Assembly: GCA_002021875.1 (NCBI GenBank)
Contig: CP018627.1
Location: 6,882,001 to 6,946,000 of the forward strand
Length of the DNA: 64,000 nt
Direction of reading: 5' to 3'
Source of the DNA: Streptomyces hygroscopicus
GTDB taxonomy: Bacteria > Actinomycetota > Actinomycetes > Streptomycetales > Streptomycetaceae
Shown here: positions 42,102-56,366 of the stretch, piece by piece
How the letters are laid out: each line of letters begins with the position of its first letter
Position numbering within the stretch: position 1 is the stretch's first letter
The notes under the pieces: model-generated
What the model saw: only the letters and a program-made list of their open reading frames with translations
Database searches by the model: none
Told to the model about the DNA's origin: nothing
Program-made: the position numbers and the translations under genes

Positions 42102-44366
42102 TTACTTGGCCGGGGCCGGCTCCGGCTCCTCGGCGCTCTTGCCGCCGTCCTCCGGCGCGGCCGGGGTCCTCACCGAGTCGAGGAGGAGCTGTGCCACGTC
42201 CACGACCTGCAGCTCTTCCTTCGCCTTCCCTTCGTTCTTCTTGCCGTTGACGGAGTCGGTCAGCATCACCAGGCAGAACGGGCAGGCGGTGGAGACGATG
42301 TCCGGGTTGAGGGACAGCGCCTCGTCCACGCGCTCGTTGTTGATGCGCTTGCCGATCCGCTCCTCCATCCACATCCGGGCGCCGCCCGCGCCACAGCAGA
42401 AGCCGCGCTCCTTGTGGCGGTGCATCTCCTCGTTCCGCAGCCCCGGCACCTTGGCGATGATCTCGCGCGGCGGGGTGTAGACCTTGTTGTGGCGGCCCAG
42501 GTAGCAGGGGTCGTGGTAGGTGATCAGACCCTCGACCGGGGTGACCGGGATCAGCTTGCCCTCGTCGATGAGGTGCTGCAGCAGCTGGGTGTGGTGGATG
42601 ACCTCGAACTCGCCGCCAAGCTGCGGGTACTCGTTCGCGATGGTGTTGAAGCAGTGCGGGCAGGTCGCGACGATCTTCTTCTTGGCCTTCTCGACCGTGA
42701 CGCCTTCCTCGGCATCCTCTCCGAAGGCCATGTTCAGCATCTCGACGTTCTGCTGGCCGAGCTGCTGGAAGAGGAACTCGTTGCCCAGGCGGCGGGCGGA
42801 GTCACCGGTGCATGCCTCGTCGCCGCCCATGATCGCGAACTTGACGCCCGCGATGTGCAGCAGCTCCGCGAAGGCCTTGGTGGTCTTCTTCGCCCGGTCC
42901 TCCAGGGCGCCCGCGCAGCCGACCCAGTACAGGTAGTCGACCTCGGTGAGGTCCTCGATGTCCTTGCCGACGACCGGCACCTCGAAGTCGACTTCCTTGG
43001 TCCACGCGAGGCGCTGCTTCTTGGCCAGCCCCCAGGGGTTGCCCTTCTTCTCCAGGTTCTTGAGCATCGTGCCCGCCTCGGACGGGAACGAGGACTCGAT
43101 CATCACCTGGTAGCGGCGCATGTCCACGATGTGGTCAACGTGCTCGATGTCCACCGGGCACTGCTCGACGCACGCACCGCAGGTGGTGCAGGACCACAGC
43201 ACGTCGGGGTCGATGACGCCGTTCTCTTCGAGGGTCCCGATCAGGGGACGCTCGGCCTCGGCCAGCGCGGACGCGGGCACGTCCGCGAGCTGCCCCTCGC
43301 TCGCCTTCTCCTCGCCCTCCATGGTCTTGCCGCCACCGGCGAGCAGATACGGGGCCTTGGCGTGCGAGTGGTCGCGCAGCGCCATGATCAGCAGCTTGGG
43401 CGACAGCGGCTTGCCGGTGTTCCAGGCGGGGCACTGCGACTGGCAGCGGCCGCATTCGGTGCAGGTGGAGAAGTCGAGGATGCCCTTCCAGGAGAAGTGC
43501 TCGATCTGCGAGACGCCGAACTGGGCGTCCTCGTCCGGGTCCTCGAAGTCGATCTGCTTGCCCTCGCTCACCATCGGCTGCAGCGCGCCGAGGGCCACGT
43601 CGCCGTCCGCGTTGCGCTTGAACCAGATGTTGGGGAAGGCGAGGAAGCGGTGCCAGGCGATGCTCATGTCGAGGTTGGTGCTGACCGTGATCATCCAGAT
43701 CATGGTCGTACCGAGCTTGATCATCGCGAACAGGTAGGTCAGGTTCTGCACCGTGTCCAGGCTCAGCCCGTCGAAGAGCTGGACCAGCGGATACGAGGCG
43801 AAATACGCGGGCTCGTAGTGGTCGACGTGGTGCAGCGCGCCCTCGGTGCCGCGCAGGGCCATGATCGCGACGCCGATGATGAGGATGACGTACTCGACGA
43901 AGTACGCCTGCCAGGCGGTGGAGCCCGCGAACCGCGACTTGCGGCCGGCCCGGCTGGGCAGGTTGAGCAGCCGGATCGCCATCAGCGTCAGGATGCCCAG
44001 GGTGGTCATCGTGCCGATGAACTCGATGTACAGCTCGTAGGGGAGGAAGCCGCCGAGGATCGGCAGCGTCCAGTCCGCCTGGAAGAGCTGGCCGTAGGCG
44101 TTGATGATGGTCGGCGGCAGGGTCAGGAAGCCGATCGCCACGAACCAGTGGGCGACGCCGATCACGCCCCACTTGTTCATGCGGGTGTGCGCGAGGAACT
44201 CCCGGGCCAGGGTCACGCTGCGCTGGTAGGGGTTGTCGGTCCTGGCCCCCGCTGGGACCGGCGCGCCGAGCTTGAAGAAGCGCACGAACTGCGCGACGGC
44301 CCGGCCGAGCAGGGCAACGCCGACCGCGGTGAGAACCAGCGACACGATGATCGCGGCGAGTTGCAT
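42102..44366 (-). CDS. Membrane Fe-S oxidoreductase (HdrD/GlpC-like, CCG domains)
   Basis: A 754-residue protein. The first 260 residues form a NarI-like membrane domain with about six helices. Two 4Fe-4S ferredoxin motifs follow (CTECGRCQSQCPAWNTGKPL and CTTCGACVEQCPVD). Two cysteine-rich CCG domains complete it (YWVGCAGALEDRAKKTTKAF with ACTGD; TCPHCFNTI; YHDPCYLGRH; CCGAGGARMWMEE; ACPFC), which carry a heterodisulfide-reductase-type cluster. It probably moves electrons between membrane quinones and a cytoplasmic partner. The C-terminal tail is Pro/Ala/Glu-rich. It diverges from dnaK; the gap holds the HAIR sites. Confidence 0.93.
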   Translation of the reverse strand: MQLAAIIVSLVLTAVGVALLGRAVAQFVRFFKLGAPVPAGARTDNPYQRSVTLAREFLAHTRMNKWGVIGVAHWFVAIGFLTLPPTIINAYGQLFQADWTLPILGGFLPYELYIEFIGTMTTLGILTLMAIRLLNLPSRAGRKSRFAGSTAWQAYFVEYVILIIGVAIMALRGTEGALHHVDHYEPAYFASYPLVQLFDGLSLDTVQNLTYLFAMIKLGTTMIWMITVSTNLDMSIAWHRFLAFPNIWFKRNADGDVALGALQPMVSEGKQIDFEDPDEDAQFGVSQIEHFSWKGILDFSTCTECGRCQSQCPAWNTGKPLSPKLLIMALRDHSHAKAPYLLAGGGKTMEGEEKASEGQLADVPASALAEAERPLIGTLEENGVIDPDVLWSCTTCGACVEQCPVDIEHVDHIVDMRRYQVMIESSFPSEAGTMLKNLEKKGNPWGLAKKQRLAWTKEVDFEVPVVGKDIEDLTEVDYLYWVGCAGALEDRAKKTTKAFAELLHIAGVKFAIMGGDEACTGDSARRLGNEFLFQQLGQQNVEMLNMAFGEDAEEGVTVEKAKKKIVATCPHCFNTIANEYPQLGGEFEVIHHTQLLQHLIDEGKLIPVTPVEGLITYHDPCYLGRHNKVYTPPREIIAKVPGLRNEEMHRHKERGFCCGAGGARMWMEERIGKRINNERVDEALSLNPDIVSTACPFCLVMLTDSVNGKKNEGKAKEELQVVDVAQLLLDSVRTPAAPEDGGKSAEEPEPAPAK

Positions 44367-44540
44367 ATGGGGCTCCTCGAACCTGCGAGCTGGATTACTA
44401 AGCAGTAACTTAATGTGGCCTGACCGAGATTACCCGCCCGGACGGGGGCGTATGTAGTCGACGAGCCGGTGATCTGTGTCGCTCACTTGGCCCCTCCTCC
44501 CTCTCATCCGCGCCTGGTTGGGCATAAGCCTCATATAAAA

Positions 44541-44614
44541 CTTGAGCCCATGCGACTCAGGTCTGTTGACAGCGACGATCGGGCTGATGCACGCTTGAGC
44601 CTGTTCCACTCAAT
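44541..44614 (+). promoter_or_regulatory. dnaK promoter with two HAIR (HspR) operators
   Basis: The HspR inverted repeat (consensus CTTGAGT-N7-ACTCAAG) occurs twice: CTTGAGC-7-ACTCAG (44541-44560) and CTTGAGC-7-ACTCAA (44594-44613), 23-43 and 77-97 bp before the dnaK ATG. A likely -10 (TCATATAAA, 44531-44539) directly precedes the first copy. HspR with DnaK as co-repressor should shut this promoter in unstressed cells. Confidence 0.9.
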
Positions 44615-44621
44615 GCTGTAG

Positions 44622-47164
<2,543 letters not shown>

Positions 47165-47209
47165 CGTGACGGTGATCGCGGGAGCAGCAGGAGAGGAGGG
47201 ACGTCGAGG

Positions 47210-48400
47210 ATGAGCACCAAGGACTTCGTGGAGAAGGACTACTACAAAGTCCTCGGCGTCCCCAAGGACGCGACCGAGGCGGAGATCAAGAAGGCGTACC
47301 GGAAGCTCGCCCGCGAGTACCACCCGGACGCCAACAAGGGCGACGCCAAGGCGGAGGACCGCTTCAAGGAGATCTCCGAGGCCAATGACATCCTCGGCGA
47401 CCCCAAGCGGCGCAAGGAGTACGACGAGGCCCGCTCGCTCTTCGGGAACGGCGGATTCCGCCCCGGTCCTGGCGGTCCGGGCGGCACCGGAAACTTCAAC
47501 TTCGACCTGGGCGACCTCTTCGGCGGCGCCCAGGGCGGAGGCGGTGCCGGTGGCGGTGGCGCCGGTGGCTTCGGCGGCGGGCTCGGGGATGTCTTCGGCG
47601 GGCTGTTCGGCCGCGGCGGCGCCACCCGCGCCCAGCCGCGCCGGGGCCAGGACATCGAGTCCGAGGTGACGCTCAGCTTCACCGAGGCCGTCGAGGGGGC
47701 CACGGTCCCGCTGCGGATGTCCAGCCAGGCCCCGTGCAAGGCGTGTTCGGGCACCGGCGACCGGGACGGCACCCCGCGGGTCTGCCCGACCTGTGTCGGC
47801 ACCGGCCAGGTCAGCCGGGGCGGTGGGGGCGGCTTCTCGCTCACCGACCCGTGCGTGGAGTGCCGCGGCCGCGGCCTGATCGCTCAGAACCCGTGCGAGA
47901 CCTGCAAGGGCAGCGGACGGGCCCGTTCCGCCCGCACCATGCAGGTCCGGATCCCCGCGGGCGTCAGCGACAGCCAGCGGATCCGGCTGCGCGGCAAGGG
48001 CGCCCCGGGCGAGACCGGCGGCCCGGCCGGTGATCTGTATGTGGTCGTGCACGTGGACGCGCATCCGGTCTTCGGCCGTAAGGGCGACAACCTGACCGTC
48101 ACCGTGCCCGTCACCCTTCCGGAGGCGGCGCTCGGCGGCGAGATCAAGGTCCCGACCCTGGGCGGCCCGCCGGTCACCCTGAAGCTGCCGCCCGGCACGC
48201 CTAACGGACGGACGATGCGCGCCCGTGGCAAGGGCGCGGTCCGTAAGGACGGCACGCGCGGAGACCTGCTGGTCACCGTCGAGGTCACGGTGCCGCAGGA
48301 CCTGAGCGACACGGCGCGGGACGCGCTGGAGTCGTATCGCGAAGCGACCGTGGGAGAGGACCCACGGGCGGAGCTGTTCAAGGCCGCGAAGGGAGCGTGA
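47210..48400 (+). CDS. dnaJ: Chaperone DnaJ (Hsp40)
   Basis: A 396-residue type I Hsp40. The J domain (8-75) has the HPD triad in YHPDANKGD. A long Gly/Phe region (80-150) follows, then the zinc domain with all four knuckles (CKACSGTG, CPTCVGTG, CVECRGRG, CETCKGSG) and the C-terminal client-binding and dimerisation domain. It delivers unfolded proteins to DnaK and stimulates its ATPase. It lies 45 bp after grpE, with purine-rich ribosome sites in the gap. Its stop overlaps the hspR GTG. Confidence 0.98.
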   Translation: MSTKDFVEKDYYKVLGVPKDATEAEIKKAYRKLAREYHPDANKGDAKAEDRFKEISEANDILGDPKRRKEYDEARSLFGNGGFRPGPGGPGGTGNFNFDLGDLFGGAQGGGGAGGGGAGGFGGGLGDVFGGLFGRGGATRAQPRRGQDIESEVTLSFTEAVEGATVPLRMSSQAPCKACSGTGDRDGTPRVCPTCVGTGQVSRGGGGGFSLTDPCVECRGRGLIAQNPCETCKGSGRARSARTMQVRIPAGVSDSQRIRLRGKGAPGETGGPAGDLYVVVHVDAHPVFGRKGDNLTVTVPVTLPEAALGGEIKVPTLGGPPVTLKLPPGTPNGRTMRARGKGAVRKDGTRGDLLVTVEVTVPQDLSDTARDALESYREATVGEDPRAELFKAAKGA

Positions 48401-48885
48401 GCCCAATGGAGCCGCACGGCCGAGGAGGCATCGGAGGCAGGGGCGCCGGCCGGCCCCGTAACCCTTATGAGCTGACCGAGGATTCGCCGGTGTACGTCAT
48501 CTCGGTGGCGGCTCAGCTTTCCGGGCTGCACCCGCAGACCCTGCGTCAGTACGACCGCCTCGGCCTGGTCTCCCCCGACCGCACCGCCGGCCGTGGCCGG
48601 CGGTACTCCGCGCGCGACATCCAGCTGCTCCGCCAGGTCCAGCAGCTCTCCCAGGACGAGGGCATCAACCTCGCCGGGATCAAGCGCATCATCGAACTGG
48701 AGAACCAGGTCGCGGCTCTCCAGGCCCATGTCGCCGAGCTCCAGGCCGCGGTCGAGGGCGCCGCGACCGCCATGCAGCAGCGCGAGGCCCAGGTCCACGC
48801 CTCCTACCGCCGCGACCTGGTCCGCTACCAGGACGTCCAGCAGAGCAGCGCCCTGGTCGTCTGGCGCCCCAAGCGCCCGGAGTAG
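48397..48885 (+). CDS. hspR: MerR-family heat-shock repressor HspR
   Basis: A 162-residue MerR-family regulator. The winged helix at 28-95 reads PVYVISVAAQLSGLHPQTLR then YDRLGLVSPDRTAGRGRRYS, followed by an antiparallel coiled coil (INLAGIKRIIELENQVAALQ) and a hydrophobic tail (SALVVWRPKRP). It binds HAIR inverted repeats upstream of dnaK and clpB. GTG 48397 overlaps the dnaJ stop (GTGA); an in-frame ATG three codons later is an alternative. As the last gene of the operon it represses, it closes a feedback loop. Confidence 0.97.
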   Translation: MSPMEPHGRGGIGGRGAGRPRNPYELTEDSPVYVISVAAQLSGLHPQTLRQYDRLGLVSPDRTAGRGRRYSARDIQLLRQVQQLSQDEGINLAGIKRIIELENQVAALQAHVAELQAAVEGAATAMQQREAQVHASYRRDLVRYQDVQQSSALVVWRPKRPE

Positions 48886-48908
48886 CGCCCCGGCGCGCCG
48901 CTGATCGC

Positions 48909-48942
48909 AGGCCCGGTGACCGTCCTCACGGCCACCGGGCCT
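48909..48942 (+). terminator. Terminator of the dnaK operon
   Basis: AGGCCCGGTG (48909-48918) pairs with CACCGGGCCT (48933-48942) with further inner pairing, followed by TTCGCG, 24 bp after the hspR stop. Confidence 0.85.
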
Positions 48943-49046
48943 TTCGCGTGCCCGGCCCCGCCGTATGCCTGCCCGGTGGGCTCCCGGCCGGGCGCGCCGA
49001 TGGGGCGTGCCGGGCGCACCATGGAGATATGGGAGGAGGTATCGCC

Positions 49047-49418
49047 ATGGTGGAAGTCAAGACGATCGAGAAGCCGGATGAACGGCGTGACTTTCCCGGA
49101 GGCCATATCGAAGCCCTGCATCTGACCGGGCTGGATTTCGCCGTGGGCACCTTCGAGCCCGGCTGGCGCTGGCGGGAGTCGGTGCGGCCGATCGTGGGGA
49201 CCGATCTGTGCGAGGTCCACCACAGCGGGATCGTGATCCAGGGCCGGATGCGGCTGCGCACGGCCGATGGCGCGGAGGCCGAGGTGGGGCCCGGGGATGT
49301 GTATGTGGTGGCGCCCGGCCATGACGCGTGGGTCGTCGGCGATGAGCAGGTCGTGGTGTACGACGTCGCCGGGCAGATGGCGCTGACGTATGCGAAGTCG
49401 AGTGAGGCCGGGGCCTGA
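49047..49418 (+). CDS. Cupin-domain protein
   Basis: A 123-residue single-domain cupin. The motifs are loosely kept: FEPGWRWRESVRPIVGTDLC, then GIVIQGRMRLRTADGAEAEV, GPGDVYVVAPGHDAWVVGDE. Metal-binding His residues of classic cupins are only partly present (HHSG, GHDAW), so it may bind ligand without catalysis. The start ATGGTGGAAGTC at 49047 has GGAGGAGGT 5-13 bp upstream. It stands alone between the dnaK operon terminator and the MFS gene, reading the same way. Confidence 0.82.
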   Translation: MVEVKTIEKPDERRDFPGGHIEALHLTGLDFAVGTFEPGWRWRESVRPIVGTDLCEVHHSGIVIQGRMRLRTADGAEAEVGPGDVYVVAPGHDAWVVGDEQVVVYDVAGQMALTYAKSSEAGA

Positions 49419-49472
49419 CACGGGGGGCGGGAGCGGCGTCCTGTAGCGGTTCAGCCGTCGGCAGGGGACGAG

Positions 49473-51083
49473 ATGAGTACCGGTCGGATACCACCGCGTG
49501 GACCCCGCCGCGGGGGGTGGCCGCACGGAAGTGCCCGTACCGACCAGCTCATCCGGATGCTGCTGCGACGCCGTAAGGAGTCGCTGGACATCGAGGACGT
49601 CACCGTCGTCGACAAGCCGGGGATGCGCCGCGCGGTCGCGGCGACCGCGATCGGCAACACCATGGAGTGGTTCGACTTCGGTGTCTACGCCTATGTCGCG
49701 GTCACCCTCGGCCGGGTCTTCTTCCCCGCCGAGGACCCCGCCGCCCAGGTGGTCTCCACGTTCGCCACCTTCGCCGTGGCCTTCGTGGTGCGGCCGCTGG
49801 GCGGGCTGGTGTTCGGGCCGCTGGGCGACCGGATCGGGCGGCGGAAGGTGCTGTCCACCACCATGATCATGATGGCGGCCGGCACCTTCGCGGTCGGTGT
49901 GCTGCCCGGCTATTCCCAGATCGGCTTCGCCGCCCCGCTGCTGCTCCTGGCCTGCCGGGTGCTGCAGGGCTTCTCGACCGGCGGCGAGTATGCGGGGGCG
50001 ACCACCTACATCGCCGAGTTCGCGCCCGATCAGCGCCGTGGCTTTCTCGGCAGCTGGCTCGACTTCGGCACCTTCATCGGCTATTCGCTGGGCTCCGGTC
50101 TGGTCACCGTGCTCACCGCCGCCATCGGTGGGACCGGGATGGTGGAGTGGGGCTGGCGGGTGCCGTTCCTGGTGGCGGGGCCGCTGGGGCTGGTCGGTCT
50201 GTATATGCGGCTGCGGCTGGAGGAGACCCCGGCGTTCCAGCAGGAGGCCGAGCGGGCGGCCGAGGCGGCACAGGCGGCGGAGGCGCACGGCGACACCGTG
50301 CCGATCGAGGAGGCCCGCCAGTCCGGACGGGGGCGGCTGAAGGAGATCTTCACCCAGCACTGGGAGGCGATGCTGATCTGCATGGGCCTGGTGCTGCTGT
50401 ACAACGTCACCAACTACATGGTGACGTCGTATCTGCCGACGTACATGTCCTCCACGCTCGGCCAGGACGCCACCACGGCCCAGGTGCTGGTGCTGGGCAC
50501 CATGCTGTTCGTGGTGCTGGCGATCACGGTGGTCGGGCGCGGTTCCGACCGCTGGGGGCGGCGGCCGCTGTTCCTGGTCGGCAGCCTGGGCCTGGTGGCG
50601 CTGGCCATTCCGGCGGTGCTGCTGATCCGGGCGGGCGGCGTGCTGATGCCCGCGATCGGCTGTCTGATCCTGGGCGCGATGTTGGTCATCTTCGCGGGGA
50701 CGAGCGCCGCCACGCTTCCGGCGCTGTTCCCGACCCGGCTGCGCTACGGCGCGCTGTCGATCTCGTACAACCTCTCCGTGTCGCTGTTCGGCGGGACGAC
50801 GCCGCTGCTGGCCTCGTGGCTGGTGGCCACCACGCACAACACGCTGGTGCCCGCCTTCTACCTGATGGCGGCGGGTGTGATCGGGCTGATCGCCACGCTG
50901 TTCCTGCATGAGACGGCGGGGAAGCCGCTGCGCGGTTCGGGGCCCATGGTGGAGACCGACGAGGAGGCGCGTATGGCGGTGGCCGAGAGCCGTACGGAGG
51001 CCGGGCGGCACGCCCGCGACGTCTGGATCCGGCTGCGCCACCCCTGGGCGGGGGCGGGCCACCGGGAGGAGGACGAGGAGTGA
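49473..51083 (+). CDS. MFS transporter, metabolite:H+ symporter (ProP/MHS) type
   Basis: A 536-residue carrier with 12 predicted helices. MHS-subfamily hallmarks are AIGNTMEWFDFGVYAYVAVT in the first helix, the loop motif GPLGDRIGRRKVL after helix 2, GFSTGGEYAGATTYIAEFAP and a paired GRGSDRWGRRPLF between helices 8 and 9. Relatives import proline/betaine, citrate or shikimate with protons; the substrate here is not known. The N-terminal 45 residues are Arg-rich and may be partly unused if a later Met (49557) starts translation. A charged C-terminal tail follows helix 12. Confidence 0.92.
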   Translation: MSTGRIPPRGPRRGGWPHGSARTDQLIRMLLRRRKESLDIEDVTVVDKPGMRRAVAATAIGNTMEWFDFGVYAYVAVTLGRVFFPAEDPAAQVVSTFATFAVAFVVRPLGGLVFGPLGDRIGRRKVLSTTMIMMAAGTFAVGVLPGYSQIGFAAPLLLLACRVLQGFSTGGEYAGATTYIAEFAPDQRRGFLGSWLDFGTFIGYSLGSGLVTVLTAAIGGTGMVEWGWRVPFLVAGPLGLVGLYMRLRLEETPAFQQEAERAAEAAQAAEAHGDTVPIEEARQSGRGRLKEIFTQHWEAMLICMGLVLLYNVTNYMVTSYLPTYMSSTLGQDATTAQVLVLGTMLFVVLAITVVGRGSDRWGRRPLFLVGSLGLVALAIPAVLLIRAGGVLMPAIGCLILGAMLVIFAGTSAATLPALFPTRLRYGALSISYNLSVSLFGGTTPLLASWLVATTHNTLVPAFYLMAAGVIGLIATLFLHETAGKPLRGSGPMVETDEEARMAVAESRTEAGRHARDVWIRLRHPWAGAGHREEDEE

Positions 51084-51096
51084 TCCGGCCCGGGCC

Positions 51097-51501
51097 TCAG
51101 CCCCTGCCCATGGCGCGGGTGAGGGCGATTTCGATGAGGACGCGGTCGGGGTTGGGGCGCGGGGTGCGTTCGTAGCGCTCGGCGTAGCGGCGTACCGCCT
51201 CCGCGATCAGCTCGGGGTCCTCGCGTACGACCGCGAGCCCCTCCAGCGTGGCCCACCGCCTGCCCGCAAGCTGGCAGACCGCGACCCGCGCACCGCCCTC
51301 GCCCGCCGCCCGGACATGGGCGACCTTACGGCTGTGGCGGTTCGCGATGACGCGGGCGAGCCCGGCCTCGGGGTCGTAGGTGACGCCGACCGGGACGACA
51401 TGCGGGGTGCCGTCCGGGCGCGGGGTGGTCAGGGTGCACACATGGCGTTCGCGCCAGAAATCGAGGTACCCGGGATCGGGGTTGCGGGGATCGACAGACA
51501 T
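51097..51501 (-). CDS. PPOX-class (FMN/F420-type) oxidoreductase
   Basis: A 134-residue split-beta-barrel protein of the pyridoxamine-phosphate-oxidase superfamily (FWRERHVCTLTTPRPDGTPH, then VVPVGVTYDPEAGLARVIAN and SRKVAHVRAAGEGG). Short actinobacterial members like this usually use F420 or FMN. Translation probably begins at ATG 51501 (MSVDPRNP). The upstream sequence is a duplicated 22-bp unit holding a second ATG, so a longer start at 51579 is unlikely. It diverges from clpB across the HAIR operator, so HspR might influence both. Confidence 0.83.
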   Translation of the reverse strand: MSVDPRNPDPGYLDFWRERHVCTLTTPRPDGTPHVVPVGVTYDPEAGLARVIANRHSRKVAHVRAAGEGGARVAVCQLAGRRWATLEGLAVVREDPELIAEAVRRYAERYERTPRPNPDRVLIEIALTRAMGRG

Positions 51502-51559
51502 GGCCCAGAACCTACCGACATGGCCCAGAACCTCAGGCCAGGGGAGTGGCGTGAGCGAG

Positions 51560-51580
51560 GTTGAGTGGAATAGACTCAAC
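51560..51580. promoter_or_regulatory. HAIR (HspR) operator upstream of clpB
   Basis: GTTGAGT-GGAATAG-ACTCAAC: the inner TTGAGT-N7-ACTCAA matches the HAIR consensus exactly, closer than either dnaK copy. It lies about 60 bp before the clpB GTG start at 51639 and about 60 bp before the diverging PPOX start. Confidence 0.92.
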
Positions 51581-51638
51581 TTTGCGGAGGTTGGGTAGGG
51601 CAGGATGGGAAGATCGCAGCGAGGAGGAGCACAGGGAC

Positions 51639-54230
<2,592 letters not shown>

Positions 54231-54377
54231 GTCCCGGCACGCCCCGGCAAGTGCAAGTCCCGGCAATAGGTCCCGCCGGTCCTTGTTCGGCCGGATCGGG
54301 CAATGTACGGCCGGGGTTGCACGGCGGGGGCGGGTGTGAGGGAGGATGGCGGTATTCCATACGAAGGGAAATCCACG

Positions 54378-54914
54378 GTGAGCATCGACCCGTCCTCGAT
54401 TCCGAATTTCGGGGGTCAGCCCGAGCCCGAACCGACGGGTCCGAGCGGCCCCGTGCTGCCCGACCAGGATCTGGTCAAGCAGCTGCTGGAGCAGATGGAG
54501 CTGAAGTACGTCGTCGACGAGGAGGGGGACCTCGCCGCGCCGTGGGAGCAGTTCCGCACCTATTTCATGTTCCGCGGGGAGGAGGAGCAGCAGGTCTTCT
54601 CCGTCCGTACGTTCTACGACCGGCCGCATGGCATCGATGAGAAGCCGCGGCTGCTCGAGGCGCTCGACGACTGGAACCGCCGCACGTTGTGGCCGAAGGT
54701 CTACACCCACACCAATGACGACGGCACGGTCCGGTTGATCGGTGAGGCGCAGATGCTGATCGGCACCGGCGTCAGCCTTGAGCACTTCGTATCCAGCACG
54801 GTCAGCTGGGTGCGGGCTTCGATCGAGTTCGACCGCTGGCTGGTCGAACAGCTTGGTCTGGAGGCCGACATCGAGTCCGACGGCGACGACAAGCCGGACG
54901 ACGGCGAGTCCTGA
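54378..54914 (+). CDS. YbjN-domain protein
   Basis: A 178-residue protein starting at GTG 54378 (VSIDPSSIPNFGGQPE). After a Pro/Glu-rich leader the YbjN domain runs from about 38 to 160 (LLEQMELKYVVDEEGDLAAP, then QQVFSVRTFYDRPHGIDEKP, LDDWNRRTLWPKVYTHTNDD and SIEFDRWLVEQLG). YbjN proteins resemble type III secretion chaperones in fold and are linked to stress responses, with no set mechanism. The acidic tail (DIESDGDDKPDDGES) is typical. It lies 147 bp after clpB, so it may have its own promoter. Confidence 0.85.
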   Translation: MSIDPSSIPNFGGQPEPEPTGPSGPVLPDQDLVKQLLEQMELKYVVDEEGDLAAPWEQFRTYFMFRGEEEQQVFSVRTFYDRPHGIDEKPRLLEALDDWNRRTLWPKVYTHTNDDGTVRLIGEAQMLIGTGVSLEHFVSSTVSWVRASIEFDRWLVEQLGLEADIESDGDDKPDDGES

Positions 54915-55048
54915 GCCGCGGGGCCCGCATCGCGGTCGGACCGGGGGCTGGATCACGGCTGGACCGGGAGGGCTGGATCGCGGCCGGACGGGGCCGGGGG
55001 CCCGTATGAGGCCCGGGGCGCGGTCAGGTCGGCATGCCCTTATCGCGG
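54915..55048. repeat. Imperfect GGAC-CGGG/GGCTGGATC repeats between converging genes
   Basis: A 134-bp gap made of repeated variants of CGGTCGGACCGGGGGCTGGA and ATCGCGGTCAGGCCGGG. It separates the converging YbjN and mannosyltransferase genes and may help end both transcripts. No gene is present. Confidence 0.45.
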
Positions 55049-56257
55049 TCAGGCCGGGCTGGCGGCCATGGTCAGCAGGTACATCCCGTAGAGACAGGAG
55101 AGCCCGGCCAGCGCGCCGCCCACCAGGACGGCGGTGCGTGGCCGGGCTCTTGCCATCGCCAGCGCCGCCGGGAACAGCAGCGGGAAGGCGGGCAGCAGAA
55201 AGCGCGGCTTGGACGCGAAGTAGTTCGAGCCGGTGAGCGCGATGAACACCAGGACGAGGGTGTAGACGACCAGCGGCAGCGGCGGCGGGCGCAGCGCGAG
55301 CCAGACCAGCGAGATCAGCGAGGCGCCGATGACGATCAGGGACATGTAGTGCGGCAGCGAGCCGCTCCCCATGATCAGGCCGCGGGCGGAGCGGAAGCCG
55401 CTCGCGCCGAGATCGAGAGAGGTGCCCCAGCGGTCCTGGACGTCCAGATAGCCGCGCCAGGTGCCGCGCCGCACCCCCACCCAGCCGGTGTAGCCGAGCC
55501 AGCCGAGCGGTGAGAGCGCCGCACCCGCCCACACCCGCCAGGACGTACGCCCACGGCGCCGCCAGACCTCGGCGCCCGCGCACGCGCACACCGCCGCCGC
55601 GACCGCGATCCCGTTGGGCCGGGTGGCCCCCGCGCACAGCGCGAGCGCCCCGGCCCACAGCGGGCGCCGGGTCAGCAGCGCGTACAGCGACCAGGCCGCC
55701 AGCGCCGTCAGCAGCGACTCCGTGTACCCCATGGACTCCACGACCGCATGCGGCAGCAGCCCCCACAGCGCGACCAGCATCAGGGCCACCCGCCGCCCGT
55801 ACAGCCGCTCCCCGACCGCGTGGATGCCCCAGGCCGCCAGCCCGGCCGTGACCCAGGTGATCAGCAGCCCCGCCGTCACCGCGCTCAGGGGGACGACGCT
55901 GGTGACGGCCCTGATCAGCGCCGGGTAGAGCGGGAAGAACGCGAGATCGCTGAAGGTCAGGCCGGGGTGGGTGACGGAGGGCCGGGTGGTGCCGTAGCCG
56001 TGCTGGGCGATGCCCACGTACCAGAGGCTGTCCCAGTAGTGCCCGAGCTGCGTGCGCGGATGCTTCCCGGTCCGCCAGGCCCCCACCGCCACGCACCCGA
56101 TCCCGGCGGCCCGCACCGTCGCGTACACCGCCAGCGCGAGCCATGCCCGCCCCAGCGACGCCCGCACCCCCCGCCGTGTGGCCGGTCGCCCTGGCGGCTC
56201 CGGGGTCCGGGTGGACGCGGCGGTGTCAGAGGACACGGAAACCTCCGGTGCGGGCAC
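55049..56257 (-). CDS. GT-C mannosyltransferase (PIG-V-like)
   Basis: A 402-residue polytopic membrane protein with about ten helices. The first extracytoplasmic loop carries HYWDSLWYVGIAQHGYG, the acidic D-xx-WY motif of PIG-V-type and related GT-C mannosyltransferases (Asp at 76). Such enzymes use a polyprenyl-phosphate sugar to glycosylate lipids or proteins on the outer side of the membrane. A basic, Thr/Pro-rich N-terminus precedes helix 1. It stands alone, upstream neighbour being the aminotransferase in the same direction with a 182-bp gap. Acceptor unknown. Confidence 0.8.
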   Translation of the reverse strand: MPAPEVSVSSDTAASTRTPEPPGRPATRRGVRASLGRAWLALAVYATVRAAGIGCVAVGAWRTGKHPRTQLGHYWDSLWYVGIAQHGYGTTRPSVTHPGLTFSDLAFFPLYPALIRAVTSVVPLSAVTAGLLITWVTAGLAAWGIHAVGERLYGRRVALMLVALWGLLPHAVVESMGYTESLLTALAAWSLYALLTRRPLWAGALALCAGATRPNGIAVAAAVCACAGAEVWRRRGRTSWRVWAGAALSPLGWLGYTGWVGVRRGTWRGYLDVQDRWGTSLDLGASGFRSARGLIMGSGSLPHYMSLIVIGASLISLVWLALRPPPLPLVVYTLVLVFIALTGSNYFASKPRFLLPAFPLLFPAALAMARARPRTAVLVGGALAGLSCLYGMYLLTMAASPA

Positions 56258-56366
56258 CCGACGGACATGCGCCGAGCCCCCGGAGGGGACGGACCAGGGG
56301 GCTCGGCGGACACACCGACTCTCCGCCAGACCGCGGCCGCCCGCGACCTGGAAGGCCCATCCGGGG

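Noticed and set aside
38683..42372. A 1229-codon minus-strand frame across the SpoIIE-type regulator
   Set aside because: Shadow of a gene with complete phosphatase and kinase motifs; its own translation is low-complexity Arg/Gly/His.
42414..44408. A 664-codon plus-strand frame antisense to the Fe-S reductase
   Set aside because: No domain features, whereas the minus strand holds all the cysteine motifs of the reductase.
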